From Rostratula benghalensis (lineage: Eukaryota; Chordata; Aves; Charadriiformes; Rostratulidae), in the NCBI GenBank assembly GCA_013399305.1, contig VXAI01000039.1:4983044-5047043 (forward strand): a stretch of DNA of 64,000 nt, given 5' to 3'. Below the pieces are notes generated by a model, which made no database searches, was not told where the DNA came from, and worked only from the letters and a program-made list of their open reading frames with translations. Position numbers and translations under genes: made by a program. Positions 37,528-49,337 of this stretch are shown one piece after another. The first letter of the stretch is position 1, and every line of letters begins with the position of its first letter.

Positions 37528-40500
37528 GTAGCAAGTAAGAGTATCTTTCTCCTTTTGTATTGGTTATGTATCTTATTTCCTCTTTGTAAATTATTTGAGT
37601 CAACACTACCCAATGCGCACTGGAAGAGGAACTGAAGAAAACAACAGATCCAGTGTTTATCTTGCAGAGCTCTGAATCCAATAGAATGATATCTCTGATA
37701 TCGCTGTTTTCTGGAGTGTTGTAAGCTCACCATAAATTAGTTGTTTTAAGACAAATGAGATATTTTAGAAGACTGATATGAAACTGGTGTCATAGAAGAT
37801 TCACCATAAGAGGGGCAGGCTTTTTCCCTAATTCACCTTGGAAGACTTGAGTCTACAGTGATGTAATTGCAAGTAATATTTTGACTGAGGTCCTATTTTC
37901 ACACAAACTCTTTAAAGCCACATGATACCTCTCATATAAGTTAGAGGGAGCAACAAGACCTGCTACTTTAATTAAAATGAAGAAAGTGTCATTATCTAAA
38001 AGTTGCATTTTGTGGAAAAAATAGAATATGGGAGGAAAGATGGAACAGATAAATCTAGCATATGGAGGTTTTTTGTCATCTAATGGCTAGAGCTGGTGTC
38101 CAACAACTGGCAGTCACTACTGGAGAAAGGAAGTAAATCAAGGAATATGGTAGAAGTTACTACACTTGTAGTTATTTATAACCTTAGAAAATGGAAAACC
38201 TAAGAACTTGGCCAGAAACTTTGATGTATAGTGTAAGTTTATAGTGTGATATGCCTCACCTCTGGAAAAAATGCTCAGCAGCTGATATTCTAAAATAAAA
38301 TACTACTGGTAAGAAAAATATTTGCAACTTTTCTGTGTCTGGGCTCTTTGTAAATTTAAGTTGTAGCAAATATTTTTGTTGCTTATGTGCATAGATTCAT
38401 ATTTCATTGCTCTATCCCTGGATTTTTGTACTTGCTAGAGTAAAACAGTATTAAACGGAAAATTTTCATGCTTGCTTACTAGCTATAAAATATTTCATTT
38501 AATAGAAAAACATGTAACTTTCAAAGTTATTTATTATTAAATATAAAACTTGTATCTTTACAAACAGTTTAGTTATTCTTGAATCTATTTTTAAAGCAAA
38601 AAAATCTTTGTATGCACGTGGGAGTATTAACTTTAAAGCACAGTAGTTCAGTAGTATTACAAGTTTCTTAAAAGAATCTTTTATGCTTCTATGTCACCTA
38701 CAACTTGAGTGTTGTCTGTTGCAGGGTGCTCAGTGGGAAAGGAAATTTCACATTGGACTCTTTCTTCCAAATCTCTTCAGTTTTCTGATTGTACTCTCTC
38801 TCTGCAGGTGACAATTTATATTTATCATAAACCAGAAAAATATGATTTTGTAAATCTGAAAGGCTTCCAGGCTTAATGTCTGACTCCATGTGCTCACCAT
38901 GAATTTGAGTGATTCAAAAAGGCAAGTGACCTTTCTCTGCTCTCTTTCAGTTTTCACTATGGTCTTACTGACATCTAATACTCCCTATCTAGTAAGAGTA
39001 GACTGCACATTTAACAGGGTTTTTGTGTTTGCACCGAAGAAAAAATTCATTCTGATTCCTTGACCAGTTGAGTTCTGTAGGCATGGAAACTGAGAACATA
39101 ATTTATGTAACCAGACTTTTCTAATTGATTTGGCTCTACAGTATTAAGGATAACAGTGTGAGACTATTATATCATCATTAATAGTAACAGCTCATCCTTC
39201 AGAAAAGGTGGCTACAATATAAGCCATCTGCGCCTTCTCTCATTGCTGAAGAGAAGTCAACCCCTAAACTGAGTAGGGCATATACTTCTTATCCTTTACA
39301 GGGATATCCTTAACAGGCTAAGGAATCTCACATGGAGAAAATAATCAGACATTAAACCAAAGGTAAGCTCCTCCTATATATTATTACCTACTGACACTAA
39401 TCTTAATGAGTTGTCAGAGGCTAGGCTGAGAGGAGACCGACATATGAGAAATGTTTTATTGGGAAATAATGTCTATGATTGCTCTGTTCTGTCTTTCACA
39501 ATAAAACTAAAAGGTATAGATAGATTTTTGAAAGAAAATTTTTATGCAGGAATTGTAAGATGAGAGCAATGGTTCTAGTTTAGACTTGCTAACAATTATG
39601 GAAGATATTGTTGTGTTTAGGGCCAATAGAGGACATACATCACACCCTGTGCAAAACTGATGTTGTTCTTTCCCAAATCTTCTACTGTTGGCCAAAATGT
39701 ATAATTGATTTGGAAAAAGAAGTACTTACTAGTTAAAATGAAAGTTTAGTAAATATTTATGAGTTATTTCTAAAGACATCCTAGCCACACATGGAAAAGA
39801 AACAGCAAAGGTTGTGAAGTCCTTAAGTGTATGAGCTGCTTAGCTATTGAATTCCCTTATCCTTGTATCAGAGAGACACAATTTTCTGTGATGCAACAAA
39901 TTAAATTAGGATTAAGAAAGGTCTTTCAGAGAAGCCAAGCTGACCATCGCAATCTACATCATAGTGTTGGTGGGAGATATAGCTGAAGAGAAAGGTAGGT
40001 ATGACTTCTCATGTGAAATGTCTTGCCATTAGTATGGCAGATGCAGATAGTACTGATGAAGGAGATTGCTTGTGTTTTCTGGATAGGTGGAGCACAGTGT
40101 ACTGTATCTAGCAGAGGTACTTCTGGCAGTTTACTTTAAAGCATTAAATTTGTGACAGCATGATCTTTTGCCCTGGCTAATTTTCCTTGCTGAGAAGCAA
40201 GACAGATGAATCTGAACTCAGTGCTGTGGTGCTGCTGGTGCATGCTACTAAACGAGTCATCTGTGGAGTCTCTGCAGGATACAGCACGGTGCTGTAATCC
40301 TGTTCATTCCCTTCATTATTCCCAGGCTGAACGACTTGCCCTTCCACAAACTGCTAGAGCCTGGGAAAGCATACCATAACGACTGTGAGGGTACAAAATC
40401 AGGCTTTAGTGAAATGCTACAAGGGAGAATAGGATGGAGAAAAGTCAAGGTGGGAGGCAAAGGATTGAGGTATATGTGCCTATTAAGGGTATATGTTTGA

Positions 40501-40780
40501 AAATATTCCAGCAGGATCCCAGTCTCACTTGTCAGCTGTGTTGCAGATAGATGCTGTCTCCCTTTCTGATCCGCCTAGGACAGATCAGATAACAGATCAT
40601 GAATGCTAACGCTATGTTGGCAGAAATGTTAGCACAGATGTATACAGTAAAAGCTTGACAATCATTTGTCTCAGTGCTTGCCTTGGTAGTAATTTGTGCC
40701 TCAGTTAATAAAAATTAGTAAAAAGCTTATTGTATGTATTTTGAAAATATACCTTATTTTCATTTTTTCTTAAGCAAGTA

Positions 40781-40880
40781 TTTTTCTTTTTTCTTTTTTC
40801 TTATTTTTTTATTTTTTTCCTTTTTTTTCTTTTTTTTTTCTTTTTTGTTTGTTTGTTTGTTTGTTTTGTTTTGTTTTCCT
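40781..40880. repeat. T-rich low-complexity tract with (TTTG)n
   Basis: About 100 bases almost entirely T with scattered C and A, then four to five TTTG units and two TTTTG units. It gives false open frames on both strands (a Phe/Leu/Cys-rich start on plus, a Lys-rich end on minus), which should not be taken as a signal peptide or nuclear localisation signal. Confidence 0.92.
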
Positions 40881-42145
40881 ATTGAATCTACTTAGTTCTG
40901 CTGCTCCTGCTATGGCCATGAGGTTAATTGGAACCAAGGCAAAATGTACAGGAAGGATTGAATTTACCCAGATATGTGGATTTTTTTTTTCCCTGGAAAT
41001 TAATCTGGGCAGGTGCGACTTCTCCTTGTCCAAGGCAGCTGAAAAAAGAAATATCTCACTAAGGCTGAACATTTCTGATTTTACTCCTTTGCTACAATGG
41101 CCATCTGTGATGCCATTTAGTCCTGCTGTGAATATTGTGATACGTGTGTATATGTATGAGAATATCACTGAAACATTGCCTTTATGACTTAACTTTTCCT
41201 TGTTGCAACTAGAAATGGAAGTCAAGTAAAAACTATTGGTTCATCTGAAGCAAATTTTAATTCAAAAGGCAATAATATAAAAGGTCTTTATTGTAGGATG
41301 TTAGGTTTTCGTCACTGCTTTTAGCATTACCTAGGCGCATTTAGGCATTGTAAAACTTGTCACAGGCAATAGCATGTATTCTTTTTTCCATTAGTGTTGT
41401 TCTGCAAATTTGTTACCCGGGGTAACGGAATAAGAATACAACTGGAATACTTTTTGTCACTAATGTTACAGTGCCATTTTTGAGAGCTTTTGCAGTCATT
41501 TTACTAAATTGAGAATAACAGCACTTGGGAAGGTTGGGCAAAGCTTTAAATCCATTAGAATATGTTGTAGTCTTTTCCAGCTCAAAAATGGTAACTACTG
41601 GACCGAGGAAAACATATATGTGAGGCAATAGTTTGTTGGCTCTTTTCCTAGAATCCCATTTCTGCTTTCTGCTCCTGATGGTGTTTCAGGTCTACATTAT
41701 GCCCAGCTGAGACTACTAAGGTGAGTTCTAAAGCTTGGTACATATGGTATTAACACATTTATAATCTTTTAAAAGCCCTGCATATAAATCAGAACAAAAA
41801 ATTAAAGTAACCACAACAAAATAAAGTGTTATTATAAATTCCAAAGGGAGACAAAGCCAGTGTTTTGACTACCTCTAAATAAAAATGGCACTTTTTATGT
41901 CTTAGTACAATATTGTTGAGCGAGTTATAAGTTGAACTGTTATATATAGTCTCTGAACATACGTTATTCTTTTCATTATATTCTTTGTGGTAAAAATGAC
42001 AGTACCAACCAGAAAGTTTTGTTGGGGTTTTTTTTTGTTTGCTTTGTTTTTGAAAGAGTTTGGTATAATTTTCATTGCATCAGTAACTATGTAAAAGCAC
42101 GAGATCTGATGTGCATATTTTCTAGATGGCTCTTTATCTCTTATA
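40881..42145. other. Unique non-coding DNA, no feature seen
   Basis: Overlapping open frames on opposite strands (112 codons plus, 40849-41187; 138 codons minus, 40809-41225) both run into the T-rich tract and have no recognisable domain, so I regard them as chance. Confidence 0.5.
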
Positions 42146-42277
42146 AGAAAAATTCTTACCCTACTTCATGACTGGTAAAAGCAGATAAAGTTGTAAAGAA
42201 ATTTTGTTGGGAGAAAAATTCTTACCCTACTTCATGACTGGTAAAAGCAGATAAAGTTGTAAAGAAATTTTGTTGGG
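42146..42277. repeat. Exact 66-bp tandem duplication (two copies)
   Basis: Copy 1 (42146-42211) and copy 2 (42212-42277) are identical at all 66 positions. Both start AGAAAAATTCTTACC and end TTTTGTTGGG. The unit is ordinary AT-rich DNA with no motif I recognise. Complete identity points to a recent duplication, a polymorphic two-copy minisatellite or an assembly artefact. Confidence 0.97.
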
Positions 42278-45200
42278 AAAAAGAAACCAAAAATAAAGAG
42301 GTATGAAAAGCCTTGAAATCAGTAATCTAGCTGTAACCTTTACAATTTATCTGATACAGAGCATATATTTTTATACTATCATGGTAATTGCACCCAGATA
42401 TGTGAGGTGTCTGATCTTCTGTTGCAGTGATTTGTAAAACTTCACTAATGTCACAAATTTAGAGGTAGTTTGTAGGAAATTTCTGTCCATCATGTGAAAT
42501 GGTCTCTTATGCACTGTCTCCCACTCTGCTTCTTCCTGGAAGAGAACAGGTGTTTCCTTCAATGGCTATCAAAAATGACACATTTTCAAACCTTTTTCTG
42601 CTTAAGCAAATAGCAAGCAGAGGACTGAGGGTAGTGGACAGAAAATAGTGTTGCTCTTAGGGCTCTGTTTTCAGGTGGACTTTCTATTGGAACACCCAGT
42701 GTTTGTCAGCTTCCTAGGCTGCAAAAAAGGGAGCAAGAGGCATTTTCCTCTTCATGTACATTGGCCAGCTTTTAATTGTCTGGCTGGCTACTCTCTATCT
42801 GTCTTTGCTATCATTTATCTAGTTGTCCTAGCCAGAGAATGTACTATATGGTGGTTTCCAAATAATTTCATTGAGGTATTTTTATCATTATGTCCAGTGA
42901 ATTAAACACTTTTAGAGAATGTTAGAGAGGTGTTAAAGACTGTTTTGCACCCACGTGAAAAGAAAAACCCATGCTCTAATGTTATTAATATAATAAACAA
43001 TAATGCAACTTCCAAAAAATTCTTTCTAATTTTAGCTTTGAAATTAGAGCTCTAATGTGGGGTTGATTAGAAGGAAATGACTGCGTGCTAGATTTTTTTT
43101 TTTAAATTGATCTGCCACATATGTCATGTTAATGCCCAAGTTAAACAACCCACCTCAAACCAAGAAAAAGACTTCAAAGATGAAGCTTGGAGCATGAACC
43201 CCATAAAACCTTAGGAACCTTCCATGAAGTGGAGCCCTAAAACTGATGTAACAAAACTGGAAAATTAGCAAGTAAAGCTGCTAAGACAGAGGCATGATTA
43301 CAATCCTTAACAAAGGAGTTAACAAAGAAGAGTTAAACTAATTTATGATACATCCTCTGTAAAAGAGCCATTAAATCTGAGCAAAAAAGCTCAGCTCACA
43401 AGTTTGAGTCTACCCTAATAGAAGTACTAAATAATGAATTCCTTCACTGAGAAAACACATGAAAAAGACTACTATTAAAATATTATATTATTACAAATAC
43501 ATATGATTTAATCCTTAATAGGAATAAGTCAGGCATAAACCAGGACAAATGACATTATCAGGAAAACACAACAGATCATTAACAGGATGGTAACTTCACC
43601 TTGGAAAGGACAGTTCAGCAGTCTCTGGTACTGCTTGAACTCTAGCTGACATTGCTGCAGGAACTGTTGTAAGTTTTTATGTTTAGTACGCTTTCAGTTA
43701 CTAGAAGGACACGATGGTAGTCGAAGCAATTCCCCATGCTTAGCGAGCCAGAAGAACATTTTCTATCCCCTCAAGCCATATATTTTATGTATGATCTGAT
43801 GAAGAGATTTTTAACTTGTTTGCGTCTTCCACCTTCAGCTTTATATGTACATTTGTGTATTGCAGCTTCTAAAAGGGTAGAATCATACTGCCATTCTGTG
43901 GTCTTAACCCAGTTATTTTTGTTGATAATACTAATTTTTTCCCCACTCTGGTTCTATCTATAGTATTTTTTTCCTTGCATCTTTGACTTTCTTAAAACTT
44001 GTTAAAAACTGTATTTTAGAAAATAAATGCTACTCATTTACTTTCCTATTCGAAAACGACTGGACCAGTTGTACCTTGCATTAAAATGATCAACTTATGG
44101 GTGAAATAGTGTTAGGTAGTAAGTAAATAAAGACATTTAGATGAAAAGTTATCCAGGAGATTAATATCATAATTTTAAATTCCTCATAAATGTTCAGTTT
44201 CAACTGTTTTGAATAGCAGTTCAGAGGACCAATAATAGTGTTCACTATTTAATAGCAAATGATTTTTTGACAAGCAGTTATCAGATAGATATTCCTACAA
44301 ACATTAATCTGCATATATGCAGAAAAAAAACATTTGTGTACAAACTCAATGGATTTGCACAGATAAATATTTCAAAGATGTTGGAGTAGGGTCTTCACTT
44401 TTATGAGAAATCAGAAGTTGCTGAATTCTGTAGCTAGTTATTCGCAGTGCTTTTAGGCTAAGTTTTGTGTACGGGCTAGTAGAAGTCTGGGTCTCAAGAG
44501 ACATTCTGGTGAAATCATGATTCAATTAAAAAACACCCCTTTCCTTAAATTCAGTAAAGTAGAATTTTATTTCACATTTTCAAGCAAACAGTAAAAATTA
44601 TAAAATCCCCAGCTGATTGGGCTCCTTTTGAGAACTGGATCTTTAATCCAGTTGTTCTTATTATTAATTCTGATCTTTAATGCTGATTCGATCAAGTGCT
44701 CTGTGAGGGAGGAAAGAAGCCATAAAGACTGGAAGATGGTTTGCTTGTTTCATATATTTAGTAAAGAGTAAGTATGGTAAATATTGTGACAGTACTACAG
44801 TGCTTCAATATGGATTAAGAGTTTTGATTAAATCTGAATGTATGAAAAATAAACCAAGCCTGACCTATATTTTTTTGGTCTTTAGTGTTTCATGTTGAGA
44901 CACAAAAAGAGTATTCACTGTAATACTGACATCTCCTTTGTACAAAGTCTTATTGACTTCTTTGTGAAGATGGCCCTGTTGTTATGATAATGATTGAATT
45001 ATTTCAAGTTTTATTTTAATTGTGGCTAATATTAAATCACCTGCTCTGTAAGATACTTTTCATGTCAATCCCTGTTGCATTGAACCCTAGGATACCAAAC
45101 ACATGCAATAACTGTTTCAGTAATTATCAAAAGGCATTTAGCCTAATGTGAATCTCCAGTTGCTAAGTAGCTAAATGTATCAGTGAGCCAGCAAAAAAGG

Positions 45201-45295
45201 AATGGGAAATGAAATGGAGATGACTAATATTCTGGGGAGTTGCTGCCTCCTGAAAGAAATATGAAATGATACCCAGGGCCAGCCTTTGAATGCAG
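42278..45295. other. Unique non-coding DNA, no feature seen
   Basis: No gene recognised. From about 43130 to 43620 the plus strand is notably A-rich and T-poor, which leaves long partly open frames with scattered stops. No encoded motif is recognisable, so I do not call an element. Confidence 0.5.
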
Positions 45296-45360
45296 TTCTT
45301 CTCTCTTTTTTTTTTTTTTTCCCCTTTCTTTTTTTTTTTTCCTTTCTTTTTTTTCCCCCT
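45296..45360. repeat. 65-nt uninterrupted polypyrimidine tract
   Basis: All 65 bases are C or T, built from T runs (15, 12 and 8) separated by CCCC, CCTTTC and CCCCC blocks. The layout is roughly mirror-symmetric (CCCCTTTC ... CCTTTC ... CCCCC). Homopurine-homopyrimidine mirror repeats of this size can in principle adopt triplex H-DNA. Confidence 0.95.
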
Positions 45361-47101
45361 GCTATTTCAATGGGATGTGGAACAAGGACATCATATCTTT
45401 TCAAATAAACTAGCAAAGATTCCTCAGGAGAGAGTTTTCAGGCATTGTGGACCTGATCTCAGCTAGGACTAATGGTCTGGAAATCAGCTTCCCCCCTAGT
45501 AACTCCCTCCACCAATCTAGTCTCTCTGGAATTATTATTTTTATGGTCAGATTAGAAAAATTAAAATAAATCAGAGCTGAGTCTTTAATGGTATAATTAC
45601 TGTAATACAAAGGAGAGTATTTCAGCTCTCTCATTTCCCTAAACAACTCACTGAAACACAATTTTAATGGTGAATATGTTAAAAGCATTCTGTCCTTTAT
45701 GTAAAACCAGAATTCTGTCCTCCTAATGTAAAGTCTCAGCTCATCTGAAGCAGCTCTCATCCCTTTTCTGAAAGGATTCCCTTTCTGAATTTGCAATCTC
45801 TTTTAGAGATGGACTGGTTGTTACACAGCTGGCACTGTTATTGTTCAGTCCCATTTTGGTAATCTATAGTGGCCATCTGTGCACTCTCAAAGCCCTACCA
45901 GATAAAAAACCAAGCATTTCTACAGTCCAAAGGTGTATACTTATGTTTTGAGGTGGATTTAAGATGAGAATTTAATGGCAACATAAAATTATGCTATTAG
46001 GAGAATATTGGCTTTAGGGAAACTGCTTCTATCTATTACAAAAAGGATCCAGATCTTCACACCAACCAATTTTAGTATTTTTTTGACAATCATAATTTTA
46101 TTATGAATATGTTGAAAAACAGCATTAAAAATTCTTGCACTGTAGCGGTTTTCTAAGGCTATTTAAAGAAGGTTTTATAATTACATATAGTCTAACATTT
46201 AGGCAATTCAATTGAGTAGTTAATTGTAGCTTCAAAAAAAAAAAGTTTGTAAAAGAAAAAGGAAAATTCAATTATCTGTCTATTATAAACCTGTTTCTAA
46301 ATGGACAGTGACATATAATTGATAAGTTTTTGCCCCAAGCAAAGATTTCTTTCATTCAGGTGTACAAGATGACTAACGAATGAAAATAGACTGCACTTAT
46401 TATTTGGGGCTTTATTTTTGTTCATTTAACCTTTATTATTTTCTTCTAAAATGGATTTTTGCTTTTTAAAAATAAAATACAAAAATAAATAAAATAAAAA
46501 ACATTTTCACCATCCTGTCAAACTTTGCATATTTTGACCATAGGTGGAGGTTGTAGCTATACACACAACACATTGCTATATTATTTTGCTTTGTTTGTTG
46601 GAACATGCTGCTAAAATGGTATAAGACAGGGATGCTTGCTCCCTCTTACAAGCTATAGACTTGGGATAGAGGATTGTAATGTGGTGTTGGTACTTGTATT
46701 TTTTTTAATACTGGACGGTGGTGGAATTTCCATTGCAGATTTAACTTAAATAATTATTGAGCCCAAATTCTACCTAAATTCTGAGTTTACTTTGAGACCA
46801 AAATGTGCTTTTGTTGCCCAGATCAATGAATGCATCTAAACCCACATTCACACTGAAAGTAGTCAGAACCATTAAAATGGTTGTTGGAACATTTTTCTGC
46901 AATAGGTGATGGTAACAAGCTTTGTCCACCTATTTCACTCAGGGGAATATAATAAAAGAAAAAAGGAATTATCCTTGCCCCTTTCCTGTACTTTTTTTTT
47001 TACTTCTCTGTCTCAGGCTTACCTGCACAATAGCAGTTTCTGCAGGGTGAGAGCAGGATAATAGGAAATAGAGGTGTCTAAGTTCCTCCTGCCCTTGCAC
47101 A
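45361..47101. other. Unique non-coding DNA, no feature seen
   Basis: A 128-codon minus-strand open frame (45410-45796) has no recognisable domain or start context. A/T-rich (AAATA)n-like sequence occurs near 46470-46500. Confidence 0.5.
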
Positions 47102-47136
47102 CCTTTTTTTTTTTTTTTTTTTTTTCTTTCTCTCCT
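47102..47136. repeat. Polypyrimidine tract with T22 run
   Basis: Thirty-five uninterrupted pyrimidines, including 22 consecutive T (47104-47125), followed by CTTTCTCTCCT. Confidence 0.93.
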
Positions 47137-49305
47137 GACACAATAAATGTTAGCTGGTTTCTGAAGCCTCTGGCTCCTGTATGGTCTCTTCTGCACCTTC
47201 GTAAGAGCAAACCTTGAAGAGGGCTCCCTACATTTTATGCAAAGTAAACAATGCAGTTTGTATCTGAGTGGTGGCTGGTTGGACTTCAGAAAATTAGAGG
47301 TGATTGCTATATGTGCATAAGCATTTGGAAATCTTTTCTACTAAACTGGAGATAATATTCTTTCAGTTCGCTGTCTTTTCACATAGCAGTGAACTCAGAG
47401 AAGTTATTTTCTGTTGATATTGTTGTTGCACGTCATGTTGTGACTATAATACCATGTTTGCTCCTATAGCTAGATTAGATACCCAAATATATGACATAGA
47501 TGTGACAGCAAGTTTTTTTAATATTCATATCTACTTCTATTTTCAGAAATGAAACAAAGATAAAGTATTAAAATCCTCTTATTTTGTAGCTTGACTGTAG
47601 TACTAAAAATAAAATAAAATACTGGCAGCTAAATACAGTATTGCAAGCACTGGATCTGTTTTCTGAGTGCAGAGGATGTAATTCATAGGAGGCTTTTTAG
47701 GATTTATGGGGTTTTTTTGTTTGTTTTTTTTCCAGCCAATAAAGAAATGAGGATGAGCCATGAAATAGTGCTCAGAGAGATGCGATTACATGGTCTACAC
47801 CATGCCATTACAAGAGAATAAAGGATAATTTCTGACATTAATGTACAACTTTATATAAGTTGATGATTCACGTGATAAAAGAGATTTCATAACAGAATAG
47901 AAATTCCATATAGCCATAAACTGCACTGAAAGGTCAGATTAGGGCAATCCTCAAAGGTGTCTGCAGAAACTGACTGTTTATGGAAATTAAGAACCTGCCA
48001 TTAATCCTGTCACAGTCTGAAACAATGTGAAGTTGCAAAAACTTTTCTTCCAATTATAGTAATGAACTTAAAGAGATATTAACTTTCTGTGCAATAATAC
48101 AACATATCGTATGATTGATAATACATTCATTATGAAATGTCCTTTATTTTAATTCCTCTAAAAAGTCCCATTTAAGAATTGGAACAATGTTTCGATAATA
48201 TTCAGAGACAAAACAGAAATTTCTGTTTAGCTGTGAGATATTTCTTGCAACTGTTGTTACAACATTTCAGTACCAAAGTTAAAAAAGTTCCCTTCCTCTA
48301 CTGGTTTTCTTGATTATAGAGCTAGATGTATTTAAACTTTGTTGCTACTGAGAAGCTGTCAACAGAAGAATGTAAAATGGAAATATTGGAAAACACAGAT
48401 TTCTCATGGAATTCTGATTCCAGGATGTGTTGTTTAAAAGATGAAATATAGAAAGTGAAATTTAAATAGCTGAGAATTAATTGACCATTTATTAGAGAGA
48501 CACATCTTCATTTAGATTTCTGTTTCAGAAGATTTGTGGTCCATAGCTGAATTAAGAAGATAGAAAATATAAATCACACTATTTTCAGAACATTTTGATT
48601 TTACTGTCCTGAGAATTGTCTTCCTTATTTATAGGTAGTATTCAATTTGATTTATTAAATGATTCTACAAATAATGTTTTACTATGCAATAAAATCATAG
48701 AGCTTAACACTAAAGGTGACTTTTGTCTGAAATGTGCATATGAAAATACTCAGTTCATCTCAAGCTAGCCATTATTATTGTTCGGCTGCATGAAATAATA
48801 ATTTCCACTTATAAAACAAATATTTCTTGTCTGCTCAAATAGCTTACCCAATACTGTATTATCTAGCCCATGTTGGTAGCAAACCAGAAATCTAAACTAT
48901 GCAACCATAGTCATATGGCGTTAATGATCTGGTGATACAATATTGAAACAGCTGAGAAAAATAGTTTCCTACGGAGATTATCTTTCTGAAGCTTCCTGCT
49001 AATACAATTCCTTTTATTTTAATGTATTCACCAATTTAATTTTTTTGCTAGTAATTTTGTGGTTTGAAGATACTTATGTGATTTTTGTACATCACAACAC
49101 AAAAAAATTATTTATGGCCATCATTAGCATTCTGAATTCCGTTATAATCCACTCTTTATATTTCATTACTTCAGATTATTTTGTGAAGGAGAATAAAATA
49201 CGAAGTCATTAGGAAAAATTTTGTTGTGGATCTAGAGTGTAAATCATTAGTGGTGGTGTAGAGATTAAGAAAGGAGATGTGACCTGAGTTTGAATGTCGT
49301 TATGC
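47137..49305. other. Unique non-coding DNA, no feature seen
   Basis: No gene, repeat family or promoter-like sequence recognised. Very AT-rich throughout. Confidence 0.55.
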
Positions 49306-49337
49306 AAAAAAAAAAAAAAAAAAGAGGGAAAAAAAAG
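49306..49337. repeat. Poly-A / purine tract
   Basis: Eighteen A (49306-49323), then GAGGG and a further A8 run, all purine. It could be the tail of an old plus-strand retrocopy, but the upstream sequence is not recognisable as a gene or LINE. Confidence 0.88.

Larger units (their letters stand above)
30523..40780. other. Unique non-coding DNA, 10 kb without a recognisable gene
   Basis: No interspersed repeat or gene recognised. The longest open frame is 127 codons (36273-36656, plus strand): it starts in AT-rich sequence, ends in a purine-rich stretch reading as Glu/Arg repeats, and matches no family I know. It contains a perfect 13-bp tandem duplication (32025-32050), a TTACGTAA site (31125-31132, PAR-bZIP-like core) and a T/C tract at 37494-37527. 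Confidence 0.5.

Noticed and set aside
40809..41225. 138-codon minus-strand and 112-codon plus-strand overlapping open frames
   Set aside because: Both extend through the T-rich (TTTG)n tract, which creates a false hydrophobic start on plus and a false Lys-rich tail on minus. Neither has any family motif.
43130..43620. A-rich strand-asymmetric stretch considered as a viral or mitochondrial insertion
   Set aside because: Frames contain frequent stops and no motif of any viral, transposon or mitochondrial protein could be recognised.
45410..45796. 128-codon minus-strand open frame
   Set aside because: No domain, no start context or splice sites, and AT-rich amino-acid bias typical of non-coding DNA.
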